This document shows positions 34,413-46,829 of a stretch of DNA of 64,000 nucleotides, piece by piece. Each line of letters starts with the position of its first letter. The stretch's first letter is position 1. A program made the position numbers and the translations under genes. This stretch comes from Phytophthora sp. 'mugwort'. Lineage: Eukaryota > Oomycota > Peronosporomycetes > Peronosporales > Peronosporaceae. The notes under the pieces were generated by a model that saw only the letters and a list, made by a program, of their open reading frames with translations, was not told the DNA's origin and made no database searches. The stretch spans positions 1,302,001-1,366,000 of the forward strand of contig JAUCEF010000018.1 of assembly GCA_033558025.1 (NCBI GenBank), read 5' to 3'.

Positions 34413-34723
34413 GATACCGGTATGACCTTCACTCCGTGGCACCGCAATCATCCTGTGATTACGAGACGAAGATTACGTCACGGTGTTTATGGGACGGTGT
34501 TTACGCCATGGACGATTACGCCACGGGTGGGTACAAGATTGTGGGTACATGATGGGCTCTACGTGGCACTCCCTGATTGGCTGAAGCAACACAGTATCCA
34601 GTAGAGAATCCAGTAGAGTGTACCCAGTAGGTAGAACTGTAGGCTTAGAGGTAGCAAGGAGTTTGCGAACTAAGGACCTAAATCAATCACTTTGCATTTT
34701 GCCATCAAGTGACCAAGTCTTTT
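34370..34723 (+). repeat. LTR, family B' (array unit 3)
   Basis: 354 bp, copy of 27355-27708. Confidence 0.9.
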
Positions 34724-35766
34724 CCATCGGCTTTCAAGTATCGGCGTTCGACCCGTGCCTCTACATCAAGATCGTTGACGGTCACTGCGTGCTAGTGCTG
34801 GTCTACGTGGATGACGTGCTGATTACCGGAAGTTCACCCGAGCTGATCTCACGCACGAAGAACGACCTCAAGACACGCTTCGAGATGACCGACAGCGGCA
34901 AGTGCGCGTTCGTTCTTGGGATCGAATTGGTGGACGGCCCGGACGGCAGCGTGACGATGTGTCAGCGCCGCTATGTGGATGACATTCTCAAGCGTTTTGG
35001 TATGGACGAGTGCAAGGCCGTGGTGAGTCCCGTCGACATAAGCACTCGACTGATTTCAAGTGACGCAGCGACCAAGGTGAACGCTCCGTTTCGCGAAGCT
35101 GTTGGTGCTCTAATGCACTTGATGACTGCCACGCGCCCGGACATCGCGTACGCCGTTGGCTATGCGTCGCGCTTCATGGAGAACCCTCAAGAAGAACACT
35201 GGGTTGCGGTCAAGCGTATCTTTCGCTACCTGCAAGGCACCAAGACACATGGGATCTGCTTCAAGCCGGGTGACAACATCGACTTTCGCGGGTACTCGGA
35301 CGCGGACTGGGCTGGCGACCTCGCGGACCGCAAGTCGACTTCCGGCTACACATTCATGCTAATGGGTGCACCAGTGAGCTGGGGAAGCAAGAAGCAGTCA
35401 AGTGTTTCGCTGTCTACGAGTGAGGCGGAGTACATCGCACTCAGTCTGGCGATCCAAGAGGGCAAGTGGATTCATCGCCTGCTGCGCGAGATTCTGGCGG
35501 CCGCTAATGAGACTGGACCCGAGCTCATGATCCGCGAAGACAACCAGTCGTGCATCAAGATGACGAAGAACCCAGTAAACCACGGTCGCGCCAAGCACAT
35601 CGACATCAAGTACCACCACATCCGCGATGAAGTGAAGCGCGGTGAAGTCAAGCTCGAGTACTGCGAGACTTCTGTGATGCTAGCGGACATCATGACGAAG
35701 GCTCTCGCGGGACCACGCCATACGGATCTGACGGCGGCTCTCGGCATTCGTGGGACTTCGCATTGA
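34724..35766 (+). pseudogene. Family A2 pol fragment (array unit 3)
   Basis: Open segment as in unit 1, with private changes (KNDLKT and AFVLG in place of KTDLKT and AFILG) shared with the A2 copies further right. It therefore looks like the original A2b end rather than a copy of the A2 element at 20856. Confidence 0.87.
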
Positions 35767-35773
35767 GGGGGCG

Positions 35774-36123
35774 TATTGACGGTTACCGGTTTGGTATCAG
35801 TTATTAGCCGTGAACCGGTTAACCCGAACCGGTCCAATCCGAACCCACGTTGATTATGGTGATTACGGTAAGTTGTTTACGCCACCGATGATTAGACGAG
35901 TAGGATGATTGGACGAACACCGGTGAGTGATGGTTGATTAGATGCACTAGGTGATAGGACGCAGGGTCGCGTGTCTATAACAGTAGGGTGTAAGCTCCAA
36001 CAATTCAATCACTTTCGAATCTTCATTCTACCCCTCAAGTGCCTTCGCTCCGGTCCCGCCGTCTGCGACGTCCCTCCCTCCGCTTCGTACAAGCTTCGTG
36101 TCCAAGATCCATACCTTTCATCA
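35774..36123 (+). repeat. LTR, family A2 (array unit 3)
   Basis: 350 bp. The flank is GATGT instead of GTTTT, so this is the outer end of the array and the true right end of A2b inside A2c. Confidence 0.9.
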
Positions 36124-37971
36124 GATGTCGACGACCTGGACTTCGACTCGCTCGACATCGACAATGATGGTTTCCGCCAGACGGAGTACAAACAGGCAGG
36201 GAAGCGCAAGAGCCGCCCGAGTGACGAAGATGAAGCTGCCAGAAAACCGCGAGCTGTGCGTCATCGACCTGGACTGGAAGAAGCAAGTGCGCCGAACTAC
36301 TCCCCTCCGCACCGAGCAGACGCAGACGAAGAAGAAAAGTCTGGAGACCAAGATGAAGAATCGACTCCACCAGTTTTTTGGCGTGCAAGTGCCAATGCCG
36401 TCGAAGCAGGCGATCTATCGGAGCCGATGACATTCCAAGAAGCGGTCAACGGCCCCGACCAAGTGCACTGGCGCAAGGCGATTCGTGCTGAGCTCGAATC
36501 GATGCGACTTCGTGGTGTGTTTCGTGCTGCCAAGTTGCCTAACGGACAACACGCCATCGGCACCAAGTGGGTGTTCAAGATCAAGCGCAAAGCGGACGGA
36601 TCGATCGAGAAGTACAAGGCGCGCCTCGTGGCCAAGGGGTTCAAGCAGAAGTACGGCATCGACTACACCGAGACGTTCTCGCCCGTGGTCAAGTACGTGA
36701 CGCTGCGCATGATCATCGCGATTACCAAGTATTTTGACTGGCCCCTCGACCAACTCGACGTGGTGACAGCTTTCCTGTACGGGATAATGAAAGAACTGGT
36801 GTTCTGCGCGGTCCCCGAAGGTGTTGATCTCGACGGTGACTTCGACTGCCTGGAATTGGTGAAGGCGATCTATGGTCTCAAGCAAGCTTCGCGCGTGTGG
36901 AACGAAACCTTCGACGAATTCGTGTGTTCTATCGGTTTTCAAGTTTCAGCCTTCGACCCGTGCCTCTACATCAAGGTTGTCGATGGCCACTGTGTGCTCG
37001 TGCTGGTCTACGTGGACGATGTGTTGGTCACCGGAAGTTCACCCGAACTGATCTCACGCACGAAGAACGACCTCAAGACACGCTTCGAAATGACTGACAG
37101 TGGCAAGTGTGTGTTCGTCCTTGGAATCGAGCTGGTGGACGGCCCGGACGGCAGCGTGACGATGTGTCAGCGCCGCTATGTGGATGACATTCTCAAGCGT
37201 TTTGGTATGGACGAGTGCAAGGCCGTGGTGAGTCCCGTCGACATAAGCACTCGACTGATTTCAAGTGACGCAGCGACCAAGGTGAACGCTCCGTTTCACG
37301 AAGCTGTTGGTGCTCTAATGCACTTGATGACTGCCACGCGCCCGGACATCGCGTACGCCGTTGGCTATGCGTCGCGCTTCATGGAGAACCCTCAAATAGA
37401 ACACTGGGTTGCGGTCAAGCGTATCTTTCGCTACCTGCAAGGCACCAAGACACATGGGATCTGCTTCAAGCCGGGTGACAACATCGACTTTCGCGGGTAC
37501 TCGGACGCGGACTGGGCTGGCGACCTCGCGGACCGCAAGTCGACTTCCGGCTACACATTCATGCTAATGGGTGCACCAGTGAGCTGGGGAAGCAAGAAGC
37601 AGTCAAGTGTTTCGCTGTCTACGAGTGAGGCGGAGTACATCGCACTCAGTCTGGCGATCCAAGAGGGCAAGTGGATTCATCGCCTGCTGCGCGAGATTCT
37701 GGCGGCCGCTAATGAGACTGGACCCGAGCTCATGATCCGCGAAGACAACCAGTCGTGCATCAAGATGACGAAGAACCCAGTAAACCACGGTCGCGCCAAG
37801 CACATCGACATCAAGTACCACCACATCCGCGATGAAGTGAAGCGCGGTGAAGTCAAGCTCGAGTACTGCGAGACTTCTGTGATGCTAGCGGACATCATGA
37901 CGAAGGCTCTCGCGGGACCACGCCATACGGATCTGACGGCGGCTCTCGGCATTCGTGGGACTTCGCATTGA
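36124..37971 (+). pseudogene. Family A2 pol fragment A2c (linker, RT, RNase H) with an A-type tract
   Basis: Open from about residue 730 of the A2 frame to the stop. It carries the acidic linker, the RT with YVDD and RNase H. Bases 36918-37132 match family A (3535-3750) at nearly every diagnostic site, while both sides are A2. The segment also reads in frame with the preceding LTR, but only from a GTG, so the 666-codon open frame from 35971 is not a convincing gene. Confidence 0.85.
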
Positions 37972-37978
37972 GGGGGCG

Positions 37979-38328
37979 TATTGACGGTTACCAGTTTGGT
38001 ATCAGTTATTAGCCGTGAACCGGTTAACCCGAACCGGTCCAATCCGAACCCACGTTGATTATGGTGATTACGGTAAGTTGTTTACGCCACCGATAATTAG
38101 ACGAGTAGGATGATTGGACGAACACCGGTGAGTGATGGTTGATTAGATGCACTAGGTGATAGGACGCAGGGTCGCGTGTCTATAACAGTAGGGTGTAAGC
38201 TCCAACAATTCAATCACTTTCGAATCTTCATTCTACCCCTCAAGTGCCTTCGCTCCGGTCCCGCCGTCTGCGACGTCCCTCCCTCCGCTTCGTACAAGCT
38301 TCGTGTCCAAGATCCATACCTTTCATCA
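37979..38328 (+). repeat. LTR, family A2 (end of A2c)
   Basis: 350 bp, flanked on the right by GAGAC within A2 gag. Confidence 0.9.
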
Positions 38329-41300
38329 GAGACGACGCCAAGCTACACGGACTCGCGGGCCAAGGACGACTACGTCAAGTTGAGCAACATCGCTTTCGGA
38401 CTGATGCTGCTCCACATGGACGCGGACTACCACTATGTGGTCGACGACTGCGAGGAAGCGTGGGTTGCCTGGTCGCGCCTGAAGACGCTGTACGGTGGTT
38501 CGCAGAAGGCTGGTCGCATCTACCTGAAACGCCAACTCTTCAGCATGGAGATGTCGGAAGGCGGCAATGTGTTGCATCATTGCAACGAGGTCCTCAACAT
38601 CAGCGCCAAGCTCAGCAGCATCGGTGCCAAGATGGAGGACGAGGACGTGGCGATCTGCTTGTTGCGCAGCCTCCCCAAGAGCTACGAGAACGTCGTGCTG
38701 AACTTGGAGATGAGCAGCGCTGAACTGCGGTCGCAAGACGTCGTGAAGGTGCTCACGAACGAGCACATCAAGCGACAAGGCGAGAAGACGGCGACGGTGA
38801 AGACGGAGAACGCGGCCAAGGCGTTCAACACCGACCGAGAGTCTCGCCAGTGTACGTACTGCGGAAAAGTGGGGCACACGATTGACAAGTGCTGGACCAA
38901 GCAGAAGGACGAGAACCGAGGGCCGAGACGCGGCGGCAACGGCCGTGGACGCGGGGCCAACAACATCCAGTGGAGAAACGACAGCAACGGCTACGACTAC
39001 GACTACGATCGAGTAGCGTTCGCGGTTTCACTGGAATGTGGGGTTTCGACGGGCAAGAATGTGTCCGGGATGTGGGCGGTCGACAGCGGCGCAACGCACC
39101 ACATCTGCAACGACAAGACCAAGTTCGTCCATTTGATTGAGCGGAACGAAGGCGAACTTTCGGTGGCCGACGGCAACAAGGCGGCCATCATGGGTGTGGG
39201 GACCATCGTGGAACAAGTGGTTCTGCCCAATGGCGACGAGCGCGAGATCGAGATCAAGAACGCGCTGTACGTGCCAAGCATGAGCAAGAATCTGCTTTCG
39301 GTACCGCAGATCAACAAAAGTGACAAGTTTCAAGTGGTGTTCGACGGCACCAAGATGCAGATTGCGCACAAAGGCTCCAAGCAAGTGGTGGCGACGGCAA
39401 ACCTCATGGATGGACTCTACTGGCTTCAGACGCCTCAGCGATCGGCGAATGCGGCGACGAGTGGCAAGACTGTCGACCTGCACGCGCGCATGGGTCACGC
39501 TCCGGTTGAGGTGCTTCGCAAGATGGTCGACAACCACATGATCAAGGACGCGAAGGCACCTTTCAAGTCGAGCGGACCAAGTCTGTGTCGTGGTTGCCAG
39601 CAAGGTAAAATGGTCCAAAAACCATTCCCAAGCAACCGTGACAAGCGTCGCTACGACACATTTGAGCTGCTCCACTTCGACATCTGCGGACCCATGGAGG
39701 AAAACTCGCTTGGCGGCAGCAAGTACCTGCTACTGATCGTGGACGAAGCCAGTGGATGCATGAAGGGTTTCTGTCTGCGTGCCAAGTCGGAGAGCGAAGA
39801 CTGCATCAAGACGTACATCATGAAGGTGCAGAAGCAGTTCGGCAAGAAGGTCAAGTTTGTGCGGCACGACGGAGCTCGTGAGTTTGCGACCAACTCGCTC
39901 AACGACTTCTACGAAGACGAAGGCATCGAGCAGCAAACCACGGTTCCGTACGCGCACCAGACCAACGGCACGGCAGAGCGAGCTATCCGAACTATCGTCA
40001 CGATCGGCCGCAGCATGCTGCATCACGCTAAGCTGGACAAGTGTTTCTGGGCTGAGGCGGCCATGACTGCCATCTACGTGAAGAATCGTCTGCCGTCACC
40101 CAAGATCGAGCACAAGACTCCGTTCGAGATCGTTTACAACTCCAAGCCGAGTGTGAAGCACATGCGTGTGTTCGGCTGTCGGACGTACATTCTGACTCCG
40201 AAGGAGAAGCGGCTCAAGTGGGATCCCAAGGCTCGCGCTGGACTGTTCCTGGGTTACGAAGAAGTGTCCAAGGCGTATCGACTTTATGACATCGAGGCGG
40301 GGCAGGTGGTTATCAGTCGCGATGTCAACTTCGATGAGTCGACCTTTGGATGTTCACCGACGATTTCCGATGAAGATGTCGACGACCTGGACTTCGACTC
40401 GCTCGACATCGACAATGATGGTTTCCGCCAGACGGAGTACACGCAGGCAGGGAAGCGCAAGAGCCGCCCGAGTGACGAAGATGAAGCTGCCAGAAAACCG
40501 CGAGCTGTGCGTCATCGACCTGGACTGGAAGAAGCAAGTGCGCCGAACTACTCCCCTCCGCACCGAGCAGACGCAGACGAAGAAGAAAAGTCAGGAGACC
40601 AAGATGAAGAATCGACTCCACCAGTTTTTTGGCGTGCAAGTGCCAATGCCGTCGAAGCAGGCGATCTATCGGAGCCGATGACATTCCAAGAAGCGGTCAA
40701 CGGCCCCGACCAAGTGCACTGGCGCAAGGCGATTCGTGCTGAGCTCGAATCGATGCGACTTCGTGGTGTGTTTCGTGCTGCCAAGTTGCCTAACGGACAA
40801 CGCGCCATCGGCACCAAGTGGGTGTTCAAGATCAAGCGCAAAGCGGACGGATCGATCGAGAAGTACAAGGCGCGCCTCGTGGCCAAGGGGTTCAAGCAGA
40901 AGTACGGCATCGACTACACGGAGACGTTCTCGCCCGTGGTCAAGTACGTGACGCTGCGCATGGTCATCGCGATCGCCAAGTATTTCGACTGGCCCCTCGA
41001 CCAACTCGACGTGGTAACGGCATTTCTGTACGGCGTCATGAAGGAGTTGGTGTTCTGCGTGGTTCCTGAAGGCGTCGAGCTGGATGGTGATTTCGACTGC
41101 CTGGAATTGGTGAAGGCGATCTACGGTCTCAAGCAAGCTTCGCGCGTGTGGAATGAGACCTTCGACGAGTTCGTGAGCTCCATCGGCTTTCAAGTATCGG
41201 CGTTCGACCCGTGCCTCTACATCAAGATCGTTGACGGTCACTGCGTGCTAGTGCTGGTCTACGCGGATGACGTGCTGATTACCGGAAGTTCACCCGAACT

Positions 41301-42222
41301 GATCTCACGCACGAAGAACGACCTCAAGACACGCTTCGAGATGACCGACAGCTGCAAGTGCGCGTTCGTTCTTGGGATCGAATTGGTGGACGGCCCGGAC
41401 GGCAGCGTGACGATGTGTCAGCGCCGCTATGTGGATGACATTCTCAAGCGTTTTGGTATGGACGAGTGCAAGGCCGTGGTGAGTCCCGTCGACATAAGCA
41501 CTCGACTGATTTCAAGTGACGCAGCGACCAAGGTGAACGCTCCGTTTCGCGAAGATGTTGGTGCTCTAATGCACTTGATGACTGCCACGCGCCCGGACAT
41601 CGCGTACGCCGTTGGCTATGCGTCGCGCTTCATGGAGAACCCTCAAATAGAACACTGGGTTGCGGTCAAGCGTATCTTTCGCTACCTGCAAGGCACCAAG
41701 ACACATGGGATCTGCTTCAAGCCGGGTGACAACATCGACTTTCGCGGGTACTCGGACGCGGACTGGGCTGGCGACCTCGCGGACCGCAAGTCGACTTCCG
41801 GCTACACATTCATGCTAATGGGTGCACCAGTGAGCTGGGGAAGCAAGAAGCAGTCAAGTGTTTCGCTGTCTACGAGTGAGGCGGAGTACATCGCACTCAG
41901 TCTGGCGATCCAAGAGGGCAAGTGGATTCATCGCCTGCTGCGCGAGATTCTGGCGGCCGCTAATGAGACTGGACCCGAGCTCATGATCCGCGAAGACAAC
42001 CAGTCGTGCATCAAGATGACGAAGAACCCAGTAAACCACGGTCGCGCCAAGCACATCGACATCAAGTACCACCACATCCGCGATGAAGTGAAGCGCGGTG
42101 AAGTCAAGCTCGAGTACTGCGAGACTTCTGTGATGCTAGCGGACATCATGACGAAGGCTCTCGCGGGACCACGCCATACGGATCTGACGGCGGCTCTCGG
42201 CATTCGTGGGACTTCGCATTGA
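38329..42222 (+). pseudogene. Family A2 gag-pol A2d, lacking the first 48 codons
   Basis: 1297 uninterrupted codons cover Gag from [13 protein letters not shown] knuckle, DSG, integrase, RT and RNase H. Only the N-terminal gag codons and primer site are missing, replaced by the LTR of the inner element. The RT motif reads YADD (41260-41271) instead of YVDD, and a nearby DSGKC has become DSCKC. Bases 41016-41091 are family A sequence. Through the LTR the frame opens only from a GTG at 38176, so normal translation is doubtful. Confidence 0.86.
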
Positions 42223-42229
42223 GGGGGCG

Positions 42230-42579
42230 TATTGACGGTTACCAGTTTGGTATCAGTTATTAGCCGTGAACCGGTTAACCCGAACCGGTCCAATCCGAAC
42301 CCACGTTGATTATGGTGATTACGGTAAGTTGTTTACGCCACCGATAATTAGACGAGTAGGATGATTGGACGAACACCGGTGAGTGATGGTTGATTAGATG
42401 CACTAGGTGATAGGACGCAGGGTCGCGTGTCTATAACAGTAGGGTGTAAGCTCCAACAATTCAATCACTTTCGAATCTTCATTCTACCCCTCAAGTGCCT
42501 TCGCTCCGGTCCCGCCGTCTGCGACGTCCCTCCCTCCGCTTCGTACAAGCTTCGTGTCCAAGATCCATACCTTTCATCA
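42230..42579 (+). repeat. LTR, family A2 (end of A2d)
   Basis: 350 bp, again followed by GAGAC and the gag sequence found at 38329. Confidence 0.9.
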
Positions 42580-45500
42580 GAGACGACGCCAAGCTACACG
42601 GACTCGCGGGCCAAGGACGACTACGTCAAGTTGAGCAACATCGCTTTCGGACTGATGCTGCTCCACATGGACGCGGACTACCACTATGTGGTCGACGACT
42701 GCGAGGAAGCGTGGGTTGCCTGGTCGCGCCTGAAGACGCTGTACGGTGGTTCGCAGAAGGCTGGTCGCATCTACCTGAAACGCCAACTCTTCAGCATGGA
42801 GATGTCGGAAGGCGGCAATGTGTTGCATCATTGCAACGAGGTCCTCAACATCAGCGCCAAGCTCAGCAGCATCGGTGCCAAGATGGAGGACGAGGACGTG
42901 GCGATCTGCTTGTTGCGCAGCCTCCCCAAGAGCTACGAGAACGTCGTGCTGAACTTGGAGATGAGCAGCGCTGAACTGCGGTCGCAAGACGTCGTGAAGG
43001 TGCTCACGAACGAGCACATCAAGCGACAAGGCGAGAAGACGGCGACGGTGAAGACGGAGAACGCGGCCAAGGCGTTCAACACCGACCGAGAGTCTCGCCA
43101 GTGTACGTACTGCGGAAAAGTGGGGCACACGATTGACAAGTGCTGGACCAAGCAGAAGGACGAGAACCGAGGGCCGAGACGCGGCGGCAACGGCCGTGGA
43201 CGCGGGGCCAACAACATCCAGTGGAGAAACGACAGCAACGGCTACGACTACGACTACGATCGAGTAGCGTTCGCGGTTTCACTGGAATGTGGGGTTTCGA
43301 CGGGCAAGAATGTGTCCGGGATGTGGGCGGTCGACAGCGGCGCAACGCACCACATCTGCAACGACAAGACCAAGTTCGTCCATTTGATTGAGCGGAACGA
43401 AGGCGAACTTTCGGTGGCCGACGGCAACAAGGCGGCCATCATGGGTGTGGGGACCATCGTGGAACAAGTGGTTCTGCCCAATGGCGACGAGCGCGAGATC
43501 GAGATCAAGAACGCGCTGTACGTGCCAAGCATGAGCAAGAATCTGCTTTCGGTACCGCAGATCAACAAAAGTGACAAGTTTCAAATGGTGTTCGACGGCA
43601 CCAAGATGCAGATTGCGCACAAAGGCTCCAAGCAAGTGGTGGCGACGGCAAACCTCATGGATGGACTCTACTGGCTTCAGACGCCTCAGCGATCGGCGAA
43701 TGCGGCGACGAGTGGCAAGACTGTCGACCTGCACGCGCGCATGGGTCACGCTCCGGTTGAGGTGCTTCGCAAGATGGTCGACAACCACATGATCAAGGAC
43801 GCGAAAGCACCTTCCAAGTCGAGTGGACCAAGTGTGTGTCGTGGTTGCCAGCAAGGCAAAATGGTCCAAAAACCATTCCCAAGCAACCGTGACAAGCGTC
43901 GCTACGACACATTTGAGCTGCTCCACTTCGATATCTGCGGACCCATGGAAGAAAACTCGCTTGGCGGCAGCAAGTACCTGCTACTGATCGTGGACGAAGC
44001 CAGTGGATGCATGAAGGGTTTCTGCCTGCGTGCCAAGTCGGAGAGCGAAGACTGCATCAAGACGTACATCATGAAGGTGCAGAAGCAGTTCGGAAAGAAG
44101 GTCAAGTTTGTGCGGCACGACGGAGCTCGTGAGTTTGCGACCAACTCGCTCAACGACTTCTACGAAGACGAAGGCATCGAGCAGCAAACCACGGTTCCGT
44201 ACGCGCACCAGACCAACGGCACGGCAGAGCGAGCTATCCGAACTATCGTCACGATCGGCCGCAGCATGCTGCATCACGCTAAGCTGGACAAGTGTTTCTG
44301 GGCTGAGGCGGCCATGACTGCCATCTACGTGAAGAATCGTCTGCCGTCACCCAAGATCGAGCACAAGACTCCGTTCGAGATCGTTTACAACTCCAAGCCG
44401 AGTGTGAAGCACATGCGTGTGTTCGGCTGTCGGACGTACATTCTGACTCCGAAGGAGAAGCGGCTCAAGTGGGATCCCAAGGCTCGCGCTGGATTGTTTC
44501 TGGGTTACGAAGAAGTGTCCAAGGCGTATCGACTTTATGACATCGAGGCGGGCAGGTGGTCATCAGTCGCGATGTCAACTTCGATGAATCAACCTTTGGA
44601 TTTTCACCGTCGATTTCTGATGAAGATGTCGACGACCTGGACTTCGACTCGCTCGACATCGACGATGATGGTCCGCGCCAGACGGAGTACAAACAGGCAG
44701 GGAAGCGCAAGAGCCGCCCGAGTGACAAAGATGAAGCTGCCAGAAAACCGCGAGCTGTGCGTCATCGACCTGGACTGGAAGAAGCAAGTGCGCCGAACTA
44801 CTCCCCTCCGCACCGAGCAGACGCAGACGAAGAAGAAAAGTCAGGAGACCAAGATGAAGAATCGACTCCACCAGTTTTTTGGCGTGCAAGTGCCAATGCC
44901 GTCGAAGCAGGCGATCTATCGGAGCCGATGACATTCCAAGAAGCGGTCAACGGCCCCGACCAAGTGCACTGGCGCAAGGCGATTCGTGCTGAGCTCGAAT
45001 CGATGCGACTTCGTGGTGTGTTTCGTGCTGCCAAGTTGCCTAACGGACAACGCGCCATCGGCACCAAGTGGGTGTTCAAGATCAAGCGCAAAGCGGACGG
45101 ATCGATCGAGAAGTACAAGGCGCGCCTCGTGGCCAAGGGGTTCAAGCAGAAGTACGGCATCGACTACACGGAGACGTTCTCGCCCGTGGTCAAGTACGTG
45201 ACGCTGCGCATGATCATCGCGATTACCAAGTATTTTGACTGGCCCCTCGACCAACTCGACGTGGTGACAGCTTTCCTGTACGGGATAATGAAAGAACTGG
45301 TGTTCTGCGCGGTCCCCGAAGGTGTTGATCTCGACGGTGACTTCGACTGCCTGGAATTGGTGAAGGCGATCTACGGTCTCAAGCAAGCTTCGCGCGTGTG
45401 GAATGAGACCTTCGACGAGTTCGTGAGCTCCATCGGCTTTCAAGTATCGGCGTTCGACCCGTGCCTCTACATCAAGATCGTTGACGGTCACTGCGTGCTA

Positions 45501-46472
45501 GTGCTGGTCTACGCGGATGACGTGCTGATTACCGGAAGTTCACCCGAACTGATCTCACGCACGAAGAACGACCTCAAGACACGCTTCGAGATGACCGACA
45601 GCTGCAAGTGCGCGTTCGTTCTTGGGATCGAATTGGTGGACGGCCCGGACGGCAGCGTGACGATGTGTCAGCGCCGCTATGTGGATGACATTCTCAAGCG
45701 TTTTGGTATGGACGAGTGCAAGGCCGTGGTGAGTCCCGTCGACATAAGCACTCGACTGATTTCAAGTGACGCAGCGACCAAGGTGAACGCTCCGTTTCGC
45801 GAAGCTGTTGGTGCTCTAATGCACTTGATGACTGCCACGCGCCCGGACATCGCGTACGCCGTTGGCTATGCGTCGCGCTTCATGGAGAACCCTCAAGAAG
45901 AACACTGGGTTGCGGTCAAGCGTATCTTTCGCTACCTGCAAGGCACCAAGACACATGGGATCTGCTTCAAGCCGGGTGACAACATCGACTTTCGCGGGTA
46001 CTCGGACGCGGACTGGGCTGGCGACCTCGCGGACCGCAAGTCGACTTCCGGCTACACATTCATGCTAATGGGTGCACCAGTGAGCTGGGGAAGCAAGAAG
46101 CAGTCAAGTGTTTCGCTGTCTACGAGTGAGGCGGAGTACATCGCACTCAGTCTGGCGATCCAAGAGGGCAAGTGGATTCATCGCCTGCTGCGCGAGATTC
46201 TGGCGGCCGCTAATGAGACTGGACCCGAGCTCATGATCCGCGAAGACAACCAGTCGTGCATCAAGATGACGAAGAACCCAGTAAACCACGGTCGCGCCAA
46301 GCACATCGACATCAAGTACCACCACATCCGCGATGAAGTGAAGCGCGGTGAAGTCAAGCTCGAGTACTGCGAGACTTCTGTGATGCTAGCGGACATCATG
46401 ACGAAGGCTCTCGCGGGACCACGCCATACGGATCTGACGGCGGCTCTCGGCATTCGTGGGACTTCGCATTGA
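42580..46472 (+). pseudogene. Family A2 gag-pol A2e, lacking the first 48 codons, one frameshift
   Basis: Same start point as A2d. One G is missing near 44551 (GCGGGCAGG for GCGGGGCAGG), which splits the frame between integrase and RT. YADD (45510-45521) and DSCKC are shared with A2d, so these two are tandem duplicates. Tracts 43806-43857 and 44494-44692 are family A sequence, and the frameshift lies inside the second. Confidence 0.87.
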
Positions 46473-46479
46473 GGGGGCG

Positions 46480-46829
46480 TATTGACGGTTACCAGTTTGG
46501 TATCAGTTATTAGCCGTGAACCGGTTAACCCGAACCGGTCCAATCCGAACCCACGTTGATTATGGTGATTACGGTAAGTTGTTTACGCCACCGATAATTA
46601 GACGAGTAGGATGATTGGACGAACACCGGTGAGTGATGGTTGATTAGATGCACTAGGTGATAGGACGCAGGGTCGCGTGTCTATAACAGTAGGGTGTAAG
46701 CTCCAACAATTCAATCACTTTCGAATCTTCATTCTACCCCTCAAGTGCCTTCGCTCCGGTCCCGCCGTCTGCGACGTCCCTCCCTCCGCTTCGTACAAGC
46801 TTCGTGTCCAAGATCCATACCTTTCATCA
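46480..46829 (+). repeat. LTR, family A2 (end of A2e)
   Basis: 350 bp, right flank GATGT, the same junction as at 36124. Confidence 0.9.

Larger units (their letters stand above)
25601..36123 (+). repeat. Tandem array, three units of 3507-3508 bp
   Basis: Units are 25601-29108, 29109-32615 and 32616-36123. Each holds the 3' half of B', the B' LTR, the 3' third of an A2 element and an A2 LTR. All three share the same two frame lesions in the B' part. The second unit is 1 bp shorter, and the third carries a few private bases in the A2 part. The array arose by recombination between A2 sequences flanking the unit. Confidence 0.92.
38329..46829 (+). repeat. Tandem duplication, two A2 units of 4251 and 4250 bp
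   Basis: Units 38329-42579 and 42580-46829 both begin at the same gag base (GAGACGACG) and end with an A2 LTR. They differ at scattered sites and in which A-type tracts they carry. The 1-bp length difference is the deletion near 44551. Confidence 0.9.

Noticed and set aside
25601..36123. CRISPR-like or satellite array
   Set aside because: The period is 3.5 kb and the unit is made of retrotransposon halves; there are no short repeats with unique spacers.
38176..42222. 1348-codon frame as an intact element
   Set aside because: The first 51 codons are LTR sequence opened only by a GTG. The primer site and gag start are missing and the RT motif is YADD.
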